Shown here piece by piece: positions 1 to 8,569 of a stretch of 64,000 nucleotides of DNA; position 1 is the first letter of the stretch, and each line of letters opens with the position of its first letter. The notes under the pieces were generated by a model that made no database searches, had not been told where the DNA came from, and worked only from the letters and a program-made list of their open reading frames with translations. The translations under genes were made by a program, and so were the position numbers. The DNA is from UBA5796 sp040752455 (GTDB lineage: Bacteria; Chloroflexota; Anaerolineae; Anaerolineales; Villigracilaceae): contig JBMOMN010000020.1 of assembly GCA_049324115.1 (NCBI GenBank), positions 290,011 through 354,010 of the forward strand, read 5' to 3'.

Positions 1-352
1 TCAGGATGATGCCCACCTGGACGATCTTCACCCCTTCAGGGCAGTAGACCGCAGCCGAGTTGTAGCATTCCGGGGCGAAGCGGCTCATCACGGTGATGAT
101 GACCGCAATGTACGAAAACGACGAGCCGTAATACATCGGGATCTTGCGCTTCGAGACCAGCAGGGCCACGATCGTGCCCAGGCCCGAAGCCAGCAGGGTG
201 ATCCCGACGTCGAACTTGGTCAGGATGGCGACCAGCACCGTGGCGGGGAACATGGTCAGGAACTGCTGGAAGCCGAGGCTGAGCATCGCCCCGAGGGGCG
301 GGGTGTCGTCGGGCAGGTAGCCGAGGACTGGGGACTTGGTTTGGGTGGACAT
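1..352 (-). CDS. NCS2-family nucleobase permease, N-terminal part (cut by window edge)
   Basis: Reading the minus strand from an ATG at 352 gives about 117 residues with no stop before the left edge, so the gene continues outside the window. The start MSTQTKSPVLGYL is followed by LSLGFQQFLTMFPATVLV, then a Gly/Leu-rich segment and KRKIPMYYGSSFSYIA. This is the usual order of the first membrane segments of uracil/xanthine:cation symporters (NCS2, UraA type). The family imports nucleobases across the inner membrane with a proton or sodium ion. An AAAGGAG ribosome site lies about 8 nt before the ATG. Substrate cannot be decided from this fragment. The leader holds a promoter and an intrinsic terminator. 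Confidence 0.82.
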   Translation of the reverse strand, partial: MSTQTKSPVLGYLPDDTPPLGAMLSLGFQQFLTMFPATVLVAILTKFDVGITLLASGLGTIVALLVSKRKIPMYYGSSFSYIAVIITVMSRFAPECYNSAAVYCPEGVKIVQVGIIL

Positions 353-384
353 CTCTTCTCTCCTTTGGGTTTGGGATTAAGTTG

Positions 385-416
385 CAAAAAAAGAGAGCCG
401 CTTTTGGCGACTCTCT
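385..416 (-). terminator. Intrinsic terminator in the leader of the NCS2 permease (attenuator candidate)
   Basis: On the minus strand AGAGAGTCGC pairs with GCGGCTCTCT (one mismatch) around a CAAAA loop, followed by seven T. It sits between the permease promoter (501-528) and its ATG (352). A second hairpin (AAACACT/AGTGTTT, 432-452) lies just upstream. This order suggests transcription attenuation of the transporter; the effector is unknown. Confidence 0.6.
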
Positions 417-500
417 GATTTCCTGAAACAGAAACACTCCGGGGCAGTGTTTTTTTCTTTGTCTTTTGGTATCACCGGGGATGCGTACATATTGGGCGTA

Positions 501-528
501 ATTTTATGCAACCCCCAGATATTGTCAA
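501..528 (-). promoter_or_regulatory. Sigma70-type promoter for the NCS2 permease
   Basis: On the minus strand TTGACA (523-528) and TAAAAT (501-506) are separated by 16 nt. The predicted start near 494 gives a leader of about 140 nt. Confidence 0.6.
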
Positions 529-579
529 GGGTATAATGTATCAATTCCCGGTAAAGCGCATCAAAATAGCGGCGATTTC

Positions 580-593
580 GTGACAATCGTCAC
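580..593 (+). promoter_or_regulatory. CRP/FNR-type inverted repeat upstream of icd
   Basis: GTGAC-AATC-GTCAC is a perfect inverted repeat that contains GTGA-N6-TCAC, the core of CRP/FNR-family sites. It abuts the -35 element of the icd promoter, so its centre falls about 42 nt before the predicted transcription start. Confidence 0.5.
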
Positions 594-622
594 TTGGGTT
601 TGAAAAAGCCGGATGTTACAAT
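594..622 (+). promoter_or_regulatory. Candidate promoter of icd
   Basis: TTGGGT (594-599), a 17-nt spacer and TACAAT (617-622). The -35 is poor, as expected for an activator-dependent promoter; the -10 is good. The leader to the ATG at 654 is about 25 nt. Confidence 0.5.
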
Positions 623-653
623 CCGCCCGAAATTTTCCCAAAGGAGAAGCAAG

Positions 654-2057
<1,404 letters not shown>

Positions 2058-2083
2058 GCAGGCACGGAGACAGGTAAGCACGG

Positions 2084-2118
2084 AAGAGCGGCGCGTTACT
2101 CAATGCGCCGCTCTTTTA
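2084..2118 (+). terminator. Intrinsic terminator after icd
   Basis: AAGAGCGGCGC and GCGCCGCTCTT form a perfect 11-bp stem around a 10-nt loop, followed by TTTT. Confidence 0.8.
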
Positions 2119-2327
2119 ATTCTTTCCCAAACTTATTGTAACTTTACTACAAAAAACCTTTTTACCGCAAAGGCCACGACACCTGCCCCAGCGGGTGGTG
2201 CTGGGGAGAACGCGAAGAATTTCTTGAAGGTTCTCGAAGGATCAGGAGAAGAATCCTGAAGATTTCCTTCGCGGGCTTCGCGTCTTCGCGGTGAGATTAA
2301 CCCTTTTGCAGTGGACTCTATTGTGAT
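2119..2327. repeat. Gene-free spacer with degenerate repeat sequence
   Basis: No supported gene. The stretch holds a 7-bp hairpin (CCCCAGC/GCTGGGG) and, at its ends, loosely inverted segments of the ACCGCGAAGRCGCGAAG type that are common as dispersed intergenic sequence in environmental bacteria. No promoter is evident. Confidence 0.35.
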
Positions 2328-2879
2328 TTACGGCTCGACCACGATCCCCAGGTATTGCCCGTCCTTGTAATGCCGCTCGATCAGGCAGGCAAACTCCAGC
2401 TCGCCGGGGGCGGCCGGGGATGTGAAAGTAAAGTCCACCGTCACCTGCGCGCCGGGCGGCAACTGGTCGTCTGAGACCGACAGGATGGCGTTCTGCATCG
2501 CCTCCCGGATGGCGCTGGTCGTCTTTTCGGCGGGCTTCGAGATGTCGAACATGTGGTTGCGGCGGCCGGTGTTGGTGATGACGAAGCGGTAGGTCACGCC
2601 GACCTTGAATGTGGTCTGCGACGACTGGATCCAGTTATCGCCGAGCGTGACCTGGACCTCGACCGGTCCGCCCGCCGGAGCGGGTTCCGTCGGGGCGGCC
2701 GGTTCCCCGGTCGGGATGACGGGTTCTTCGCTGACCGTCGGGGTTGGTTCCGTTTCCGTAGCCGCCGGAAGGCCGGTCGGGTTACCGGCGGGCGGCTGGA
2801 CGGCAGACTGCCCTCCGCAGGCCGAAAGGAAGATACCGGCAGCGAGCATGATACTTACCCATAAAGTGACGCGTTTCAT
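2328..2879 (-). CDS. Lipoprotein with a cupredoxin-like domain
   Basis: A 183-residue exported protein. The signal MKRVTLWVSIMLAAG ends in the lipobox LSAC (Cys21), followed by a Pro/Thr/Glu-rich linker to about residue 70 and a beta-rich domain. His109 (RRNHMF), Cys165, His170 and Gln175 are spaced as in blue copper proteins. Cys+5=His and His+5=Gln match the stellacyanin pattern, with Gln in place of the axial Met. The likely role is membrane-tethered electron transfer outside the cell, plausibly with the neighbouring bc complex; this is inferred from the residues and context. The ATG at 2879 has a GAAGGAG site. It is a separate unit from the bc operon, since a terminator lies between them. 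Confidence 0.72.
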   Translation of the reverse strand: MKRVTLWVSIMLAAGIFLSACGGQSAVQPPAGNPTGLPAATETEPTPTVSEEPVIPTGEPAAPTEPAPAGGPVEVQVTLGDNWIQSSQTTFKVGVTYRFVITNTGRRNHMFDISKPAEKTTSAIREAMQNAILSVSDDQLPPGAQVTVDFTFTSPAAPGELEFACLIERHYKDGQYLGIVVEP

Positions 2880-3077
2880 CTGTTCTCCTTCTTGAGTTTT
2901 GGACCTGAACAGTCCCAAATTGGATGGCATGGTACGGACGAACCTTACCGGCCTCAACCGTCCCCCGGCAAATTCTTACACAATGCTCATAATTCGCGAG
3001 GAGGAGCGTCCCGAAGGTTCGAAAAACGCAAAACCTGTCAGGTTTGGCATTTCAACTGAAATGAAAGCACCCAATTC

Positions 3078-3112
3078 AAAAGGCCGCCTCGATGACGAGA
3101 CGGCCTTTGTTT
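3078..3112 (-). terminator. Terminator of the cytochrome bc operon
   Basis: AAAGGCCG and CGGCCTTT form the stem, with an inner CTCG/CGAG pairing and a TCAT loop. In the minus direction it is followed by TTTTGAATT. It lies 18 nt after the last gene of the operon. Confidence 0.65.
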
Positions 3113-3129
3113 CTACGGCTGGCGGATGG

Positions 3130-4524
3130 CTATGGCGTCGGCGTCGGGACCGGCGCGGTCGAGAGGGCCGCGGCCTGTTCGGCGGTCTGCGGCATCCCGG
3201 CCATGACCCAGCGCAGGAACACGTCAATGATATCGGCATTGAGCTGCTTGTTGGGCGGCATCGTGCCGACCAGTTCGTCGCCGTTATCGTCCAGGATGGG
3301 AGTCCCCTGGAGGGTCAGGAGCAGGATGCTCTCCGGGTCGCCCGCGGCCACGTTCGGGCCGTTGTCGCCGCTGTTCAGGATTTCGTCATACGTGCCCATC
3401 AGGTAGTTGTTGTTTTCCTTGCCCTCGCGGTGGCAGGAGATACAGTAACGTTTGACGATCGGGGCGATGTGAACGTCGTAAGACGGCGCTTCGCCTTCGG
3501 CCAATGCCGGGTAGAGCGGCTTGATCGGCGGCATCTCGAAGCGGTCGTCCCAGGCGTAGCGCATGAAGGTGACGATGTAATCAATCTCGCTGCGGGTCAG
3601 TTCGCCGCCGTAGGCCTTGCCGAACGGGTTCATGCCCGCCGTCGGGCGTCCGTAGGCGATCACTTCCTGCATGGCTGAGTCGGTGATGGTGTAAAGCACG
3701 TCGCGGCTGTTGATCGGGGTCAGCTCCTCGCCCTCCAGCCCCTCCACGCCCTCGATAACGGAAACAGACCCATCGTCCCCGTGACATTCGACGCAGTGGA
3801 CGGAGTAGAGGTCCTGCCCGGCGGTGATCTGGTCCGGGAGCGTGACGGGAACCTCAGCGGCCTCCGCTTCGGCGGCCGGCGCGTACCCCAGGGTGATCCC
3901 GGTAAAGACCACCATCAGCGCCGAGGCGATGACCGTCGTCCAGACCATCCCGCCTTTGGCTTTTTCTTTCATGGTGAACGCCATGACGAACAATCCCAAA
4001 AAGGCCAGGCCCGGAACGACCAGCCCGCCGATGGTCTGGGTCCACCCGGCCAGGTAGAAGCCGTCGTCGCCGGAGGTGGTGGGGATGTCCGCGATCAGGG
4101 TCAGTGTGACCATGCTGACGATAAAAATGGTCATCACGCTGATCGGCAGGATGCGCTTGCCGTAGTGACGGTAAGGCGACTTTTCGATGAACGGCAGCAG
4201 GGTCAGCACCAGGATGACCGCGCCGGGGATGATGACCGTGGCGATGAACTCGATCTTGCCCAGCACCGGGATCTGCCCGTAAAGCGCCAGGAACTTGAAC
4301 AGGAACAGGAAGTACCACTCCGGGCGGGGCACGTAGGAGGTGTCGGAGGGGTCGGCCTTGGGGGGCGTATGCACGCCGACGAAGGTCGCCAGCAGGATGA
4401 GCAGGACGAACAGCCCCAGGGAGACGATCACATCCTTGAAGATGCTGTCCGGCCAGAAGCGCTCGCCCTTTTGCAGTTCGCGTTCGTATTTTGCGTGGAT
4501 ATTTTTCTTGGTTTCTTGGTTCAT
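3130..4524 (-). CDS. Cytochrome b subunit IV fused to a di-heme cytochrome c
   Basis: A 464-residue membrane protein. Residues 25-215 resemble the C-terminal half of cytochrome b (subunit IV): PEWY at 68-71, the quinol-site signature, and several membrane helices. From about residue 225 follow two c-type heme segments, CVECH (244-248) and CISCH (361-365). Candidate distal Met ligands are in TAGMNPF and GTMPPN. The protein would help oxidise quinol and pass electrons along its own heme c domains, which should face outward. The ATG at 4524 has GGAGG at a proper distance; a longer start at 4557 would overlap the upstream gene. Only 19 nt separate it from the cytochrome b gene. It ends in a Pro/Thr tail. 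Confidence 0.9.
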   Translation of the reverse strand: MNQETKKNIHAKYERELQKGERFWPDSIFKDVIVSLGLFVLLILLATFVGVHTPPKADPSDTSYVPRPEWYFLFLFKFLALYGQIPVLGKIEFIATVIIPGAVILVLTLLPFIEKSPYRHYGKRILPISVMTIFIVSMVTLTLIADIPTTSGDDGFYLAGWTQTIGGLVVPGLAFLGLFVMAFTMKEKAKGGMVWTTVIASALMVVFTGITLGYAPAAEAEAAEVPVTLPDQITAGQDLYSVHCVECHGDDGSVSVIEGVEGLEGEELTPINSRDVLYTITDSAMQEVIAYGRPTAGMNPFGKAYGGELTRSEIDYIVTFMRYAWDDRFEMPPIKPLYPALAEGEAPSYDVHIAPIVKRYCISCHREGKENNNYLMGTYDEILNSGDNGPNVAAGDPESILLLTLQGTPILDDNGDELVGTMPPNKQLNADIIDVFLRWVMAGMPQTAEQAAALSTAPVPTPTP

Positions 4525-4543
4525 GAGTCTGCCTCCGCGAATG

Positions 4544-5203
4544 CTAATCTTCTTCATCCGGGAAATGGGATTCGCCGTGCCTGATGATGAGGTACAGGTG
4601 TACGCCGATCAGCCCGGCCAGCAGGGCGGGCAGCATCCAGATGTGGGCCGAGAAAAAGCGCTGTAACGTGAGCGCGCTCAGGTCCGGGCCGCCGCGCAGG
4701 GCCTTGAGGATGAATTCGCCGAGGAAGGGCACGCTGCCGGCGATCTGCGTCCCGACCGTGGTGGCCCAATAAGCCATCTGGTGCCAGGGCAGCAGGTAGC
4801 CGGTGAAGCCCATCCCCAGGGTCAGGAGCAGCAATCCCACGCCGACCAGCCAGGTCAATTCACGCGGGTACTTGTACGAGGCGGTCACGAAGACGCGCAC
4901 CATGTGGATGAAGACCACCAGCACCATCAGGCTTGCGCCCCAGTGATGGATGCCGCGGATCAGCCAGCCGAAGGCCACGTCGTTCATAATGTAGGTGATG
5001 CTGTCGTAGGCGTGGTCGGGGGAGGGGGTGTAGTAGACCGTCAGGAAAATGCCGGTTGCGCCTTGCAAGATGAAAAGGAACAGGCTGGCCGAACCGAGGG
5101 TATTCCACCAGTTGCCTTTCGGCTCCGGGCGGTCGAGCAGGTTGGTGTACATTTCGCCGAGGCCCAGGCGTTCATCCAGCCAGGTATAGAGTTTTTGCCA
5201 CAT
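4544..5203 (-). CDS. petB: Cytochrome b6-type subunit of the bc complex
   Basis: A 219-residue, four-helix cytochrome b. The heme ligands are His86, His100, His187 and His202. The spacing of 13 residues in the first pair and 14 in the second is that of b6-type proteins, with the same residue numbers as plant and cyanobacterial cytochrome b6. The Cys that binds the extra heme in true b6f complexes (near residue 35) is absent. It oxidises membrane quinol together with the Rieske protein encoded 2 nt upstream and subunit IV encoded 19 nt downstream. The start at 5203 begins MWQKLYTWLDERLGLGEMY. Whether it is better named petB or qcrB is a matter of convention. Confidence 0.9.
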   Translation of the reverse strand: MWQKLYTWLDERLGLGEMYTNLLDRPEPKGNWWNTLGSASLFLFILQGATGIFLTVYYTPSPDHAYDSITYIMNDVAFGWLIRGIHHWGASLMVLVVFIHMVRVFVTASYKYPRELTWLVGVGLLLLTLGMGFTGYLLPWHQMAYWATTVGTQIAGSVPFLGEFILKALRGGPDLSALTLQRFFSAHIWMLPALLAGLIGVHLYLIIRHGESHFPDEED

Positions 5204-5205
5204 GG

Positions 5206-5709
5206 TCAGGCCTCCGACTTGAGTTCGACGGGGACGATGGTCAGGAGGCCCTGGTCGTCCACGCTGTATTCGAAATGACCGAGGGGTTCGGGCGGCGGGC
5301 CGTCCAGCACCTGCCCGTCCGGGCCGAATTTGGCGTCGTGGCAGGGGCACAGGAAGGCGTTGGCGTCCTCGCTCCAGTTGACGGTGCAGGAGAGGTGGGT
5401 GCAGCGGCTGGACAGGATCAGGATATCGTCCGGCGCTTCGGAGCGGCGCAGGATGTACCCGCCATAGTTGCTGGCGGTGCGTTCCCAACCGTTGACCTTG
5501 GTGACCGTGAACGAGAAGGGGTGGAACTTCCCGACCGGGATATCTTCCAATTTGCCGACGGCGATCGGCGCGCCGGCCTTGTCTTCCCGCATCGCCGGGG
5601 CGACGAGGAACCCGACCGCCGGTATCCCCAGGGCGGCGGTGATGAACCCGCCAACGACGCCGGTCGCGGCTTTCATGAAGTCCCGCCGGCTCAAATGTGA
5701 ACCTGACAT
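5206..5709 (-). CDS. Rieske iron-sulfur protein of the bc complex
   Basis: A 167-residue protein with a twin-arginine-type start (SRRDFMK) and one hydrophobic anchor (residues 14-38). The two Rieske motifs are CTHLSC (Cys103, His105, Cys108) and CPCH (Cys121, Cys123, His124), which bind a [2Fe-2S] cluster; Cys108 and Cys123 would form the stabilising disulfide. The protein takes the first electron from quinol. It is the first gene of the three-gene bc operon; its TGA is 2 nt from the next ATG. CCAGGAGG precedes the start at 5709. Confidence 0.93.
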   Translation of the reverse strand: MSGSHLSRRDFMKAATGVVGGFITAALGIPAVGFLVAPAMREDKAGAPIAVGKLEDIPVGKFHPFSFTVTKVNGWERTASNYGGYILRRSEAPDDILILSSRCTHLSCTVNWSEDANAFLCPCHDAKFGPDGQVLDGPPPEPLGHFEYSVDDQGLLTIVPVELKSEA

Positions 5710-5815
5710 GCCTACCTCCTGGAAAAAAGGCTGCGATATGGGTGATTCTACCTGATAAGAGTCAAACGTCTGGAATTAAGATAGAATAAGCACCGACATC
5801 CAAATCGGATTATAA

Positions 5816-5917
5816 GGGTCTCTGACCACTTTTTTAGAGGATGTCTGGAATGAAATATCCATGTAGTTTGTCACTTTCTTGGGATTAACCTCCATGCGAT
5901 AATTCGGCCAGAGACCC
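5816..5917. promoter_or_regulatory. Divergent control region with 12-bp inverted repeats
   Basis: GGGTCTCTGACC (5816-5827) and GGCCAGAGACCC (5906-5917) are inverted copies with 11 of 12 bases matching. They flank about 80 bp of AT-rich DNA between the Rieske (minus) and sdhC (plus) genes. TATAAT (minus, 5809-5814) and GATAAT (plus, about 5897-5902) could be -10 boxes. The repeats could be operators shared by both respiratory operons, or the ends of a small repeat. Confidence 0.35.
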
Positions 5918-5942
5918 CAAACCATCTTCACAGGAGGCGTCC

Positions 5943-6317
5943 ATGTCGCGTGAACGCAACATCAGCGTGGCCTCAGGGCTGCGCTACCAGGGGGGAGGAG
6001 TACAGCTCGCCTGGCTCCTGCACCGCATCAGCGGGCTGGGAATCGTCCTGTTCGTCAGTTTGCACATCCTGGCTTCCTTCTTGGGCGGCGAATTCGGCAA
6101 ATTCACGAACGGGATCTACGAAGCCTGGTGGTTCCAGCTTTTCGTCATTTTCTGCGCCTTATTCCACGCCATCAACGGCCTGCGGATCACGATCCTGGAC
6201 CTGTGGCCGAAGCTGCTCGAATACCAGCGCGAAGCCATCTGGATGGAGTGGGCGGTCTTCCTGCCCCTCTACGGCATCGCGGTCATCGTCATTGTCCAGA
6301 CCGCATTGGGAGGTTAG
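5943..6317 (+). CDS. sdhC: Succinate dehydrogenase cytochrome b556 subunit
   Basis: A 124-residue membrane anchor with three hydrophobic helices. It has the family marks LLHRISGLG (His27) and SLHILASF (His41), where a heme-b ligand is expected, and HAINGLRITILDL in the third helix. It anchors the SdhAB catalytic pair and forms part of the quinone site. It is the first gene of sdhCDAB, with an AGGAGG site at the right distance. The next ATG follows one base after its stop. Confidence 0.9.
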   Translation: MSRERNISVASGLRYQGGGVQLAWLLHRISGLGIVLFVSLHILASFLGGEFGKFTNGIYEAWWFQLFVIFCALFHAINGLRITILDLWPKLLEYQREAIWMEWAVFLPLYGIAVIVIVQTALGG

Positions 6318-6318
6318 C

Positions 6319-6753
6319 ATGGCTGCCACAAAATCACGCAACCTGCCCCTGGCCAAACGCGGCCTCAATTTCGAAATGCTGATGTGGATCTTCACCCGCC
6401 TGACGGCCCTGGCCATGTACTTCCTGGTCATCGTCGGCGTCGTCGGGGCCTTGATCATGGGCGCGCGGACGCAAATGAACCTGGCCGACCTGCTGCGCTG
6501 GGCTTTCATGCCCAACGCCCTGCACGTGCAGAACTCGAATATCCCGGACATCGCCCCCTGGGCGACCCCCTTCTGGAAGGCGACCGCCAGCCTGTTCCTG
6601 CTCATCGCCGCCTCGCACGGACTCCACGGCCTGCTCAGCGTGCTGGACGATTATTTCGTCCGACCGTGGCAGCGCCTGGCCTTCCGCTTTATTGTGATCG
6701 TGCTCCTGCTGGCCTTCAGCGCCATGGGCGTTTACGTCATCTGGACTTCTTAG
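6319..6753 (+). CDS. sdhD: Succinate dehydrogenase hydrophobic membrane anchor
   Basis: A 144-residue, three-helix membrane protein beginning MAATKSRNLPLAKRGLNFEM. His100 and His103 (ASHGLHGLLSVLDDY) are candidate heme and quinone-site residues in the typical place. The ATG at 6319 is one base after the sdhC stop, and its ribosome site (GGAGGT) lies inside the end of sdhC, so translation is probably coupled. A longer open frame running from within sdhC is not the gene. sdhA follows after 10 nt. Confidence 0.88.
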   Translation: MAATKSRNLPLAKRGLNFEMLMWIFTRLTALAMYFLVIVGVVGALIMGARTQMNLADLLRWAFMPNALHVQNSNIPDIAPWATPFWKATASLFLLIAASHGLHGLLSVLDDYFVRPWQRLAFRFIVIVLLLAFSAMGVYVIWTS

Positions 6754-6763
6754 GACGGTATCA

Positions 6764-8554
6764 ATGAAAACTCATCAATTCGAAGTCGTGGTCGTCGGGG
6801 CAGGCGGCGCGGGGCTGATGGCCGGTCTCTACGCCTCCAAGACCGCCAAGACGGCCGTCATCAGCAAACTCTATCCCACCCGTTCGCACACCGGCGCGGC
6901 CCAGGGCGGCGTGGGCGCGGCCCTCGGCAACTACGAGGAAGACCATCCCGAATGGCACACCTACGACACGGTCAAAGGCTCCGACTACCTCGGCGACCAG
7001 GATGCCATCGAGTTCATGTGCAACGAAGCCATCCCCGCCGTTTACGAACTCGAACACATGGGCCTGCCTTTCGACCGCACGCCCGAAGGCCGCATCTCGC
7101 AGCGCCCGTTCGGCGGCCACACCAACAACGCCACCGGCAAACCCGTCCGCCGGGCCTGCCACGCCGCCGACCGGACCGGGCACATGATCCTGCAAACGCT
7201 GTACCAGCAGTGTCTCAAAAATAACGTCAACTTCTACGACGAATTCCAGGTGCTCGACCTGCTGGTCAATAACGGCGCGGCGGTCGGCGTGGTGGCGGTG
7301 GAACTCGCCACCGGCGAACTGCACGTCTTCCACGCCAAAGCCATCATCTTCGCCACCGGCGGCCATGGGCGCATCTGGGAGATCACCTCCAACGCCTACG
7401 CCTACACCGGCGACGGTCCCGCCATCACCCTGCGGCGCGGCCTGCCGCTCGAAGACATGGAATTCTTCCAGTTCCACCCCACCGGTATCTACAAACTCGG
7501 CATCCTGATCACCGAAGGCGTACGCGGCGAAGGCGGCGTGCTGATCAACGGCAAGGGCGAGCGCTTCATGCCGAAATACGCTCCCACGGTCAAGGATCTG
7601 GCCTCGCGGGACGTCATCAGCCGGGCGATCTACCTCGAGATCCGGGAAGGGCGCGGCATCAACGGCTCGAATTACATTTACCTCGACACCCGCCCCGAAA
7701 TCGTCAACAAATTCGCAGCCATTGACGGGCGCACCAACCCCGACGGGTCGCCGGTCAAGGTCACTGCCGAACAGCTGCTCCACAAACTGCCTGACATCAT
7801 AGACTTCAACCGGGTTTACCTGGGGATTGACCCGATGACCCAGCCCATGCCGATCCAGCCGACGGCGCACTACACCATGGGCGGCATCCCGACCAATATG
7901 TACGGCGAGGCGCTCAAGGATGAGAAAGGCACGGTCATGCTCGGCCTGTACGCTGCGGGAGAAGTGGCCTGTGTCTCGGTCCACGGGGCCAACCGCCTGG
8001 GGACCAATTCCCTGCTCGACATCATCGTCTTCGGCAAACACGCCGGGCTGCGGGCGGCCGAATACGCCAAAGGCGCGGACTTCCAGCCGCTCCCGTCCGA
8101 CCCGCTGGATTACACCAACCGGCAGCTCGACGGGCTGCGCAACGGCAGCGGCAAGGAAAACGTGCTCACCATCGGCAACGAGATGAAAAAGGTCATGTTC
8201 GACGACGTGGGCGTCTTCCGCACCGAGGAGGGCATGACCAACGCCCTGGCCAAAGTCCGCGAACTCAAGGAACGCTTCAAACAGGTGCGCGTCACCGACA
8301 CCGGCAAGATCTTCAACACCGACCTGCTCAACACCTGGGAACTGGGCAACCTGCTCGAACTGGCCGAGGTGGTGACGCTCAGCGCCTTGAACCGTAAAGA
8401 GAGCCGCGGCGGCCACGCCCGTGAGGACTTCTCCAAGCGCGACGACGCCAACTGGCTGAAGCACACCTTCATCTGGATGGAAGACGGCAAACCGGTCATC
8501 AAGTACAAGCCGGTGACGATCACCAAATTCCAGCCGAAAGAACGCGTTTATTAG
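6764..8554 (+). CDS. sdhA: Succinate dehydrogenase flavoprotein subunit
   Basis: A 596-residue flavoprotein that oxidises succinate to fumarate. It has the N-terminal FAD fold VVVGAGGAGLMAG, His42 in TRSHTGAAQGG (the site of covalent FAD attachment), HPTGIYKLGILITEGVRGEG, and HGANRLGTNSLLDIIVFGK with the catalytic arginine. Length is typical. A full-length antisense open frame exists but reflects only GC-rich codon positions. It is the third gene of sdhCDAB, with 15 nt to sdhB. Confidence 0.97.
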   Translation: MKTHQFEVVVVGAGGAGLMAGLYASKTAKTAVISKLYPTRSHTGAAQGGVGAALGNYEEDHPEWHTYDTVKGSDYLGDQDAIEFMCNEAIPAVYELEHMGLPFDRTPEGRISQRPFGGHTNNATGKPVRRACHAADRTGHMILQTLYQQCLKNNVNFYDEFQVLDLLVNNGAAVGVVAVELATGELHVFHAKAIIFATGGHGRIWEITSNAYAYTGDGPAITLRRGLPLEDMEFFQFHPTGIYKLGILITEGVRGEGGVLINGKGERFMPKYAPTVKDLASRDVISRAIYLEIREGRGINGSNYIYLDTRPEIVNKFAAIDGRTNPDGSPVKVTAEQLLHKLPDIIDFNRVYLGIDPMTQPMPIQPTAHYTMGGIPTNMYGEALKDEKGTVMLGLYAAGEVACVSVHGANRLGTNSLLDIIVFGKHAGLRAAEYAKGADFQPLPSDPLDYTNRQLDGLRNGSGKENVLTIGNEMKKVMFDDVGVFRTEEGMTNALAKVRELKERFKQVRVTDTGKIFNTDLLNTWELGNLLELAEVVTLSALNRKESRGGHAREDFSKRDDANWLKHTFIWMEDGKPVIKYKPVTITKFQPKERVY

Positions 8555-8569
8555 TAGAGGAGGCTCATC

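Noticed and set aside
36..437. Minus-strand open frame of 133 codons at the left edge
   Set aside because: It is in another phase of the permease gene and gives an Arg/Pro/His-rich product. The phase starting at 352 gives clear NCS2 permease sequence.
432..457. Plus-strand terminator (AAACACT/AGTGTTT plus T run)
   Set aside because: It has terminator form on the plus strand, but no plus-strand gene lies upstream in the window. It is noted only as part of the permease leader.
353..500. Purine riboswitch upstream of the permease
   Set aside because: The conserved core bases and three-way junction of the purine riboswitch cannot be found in the leader.
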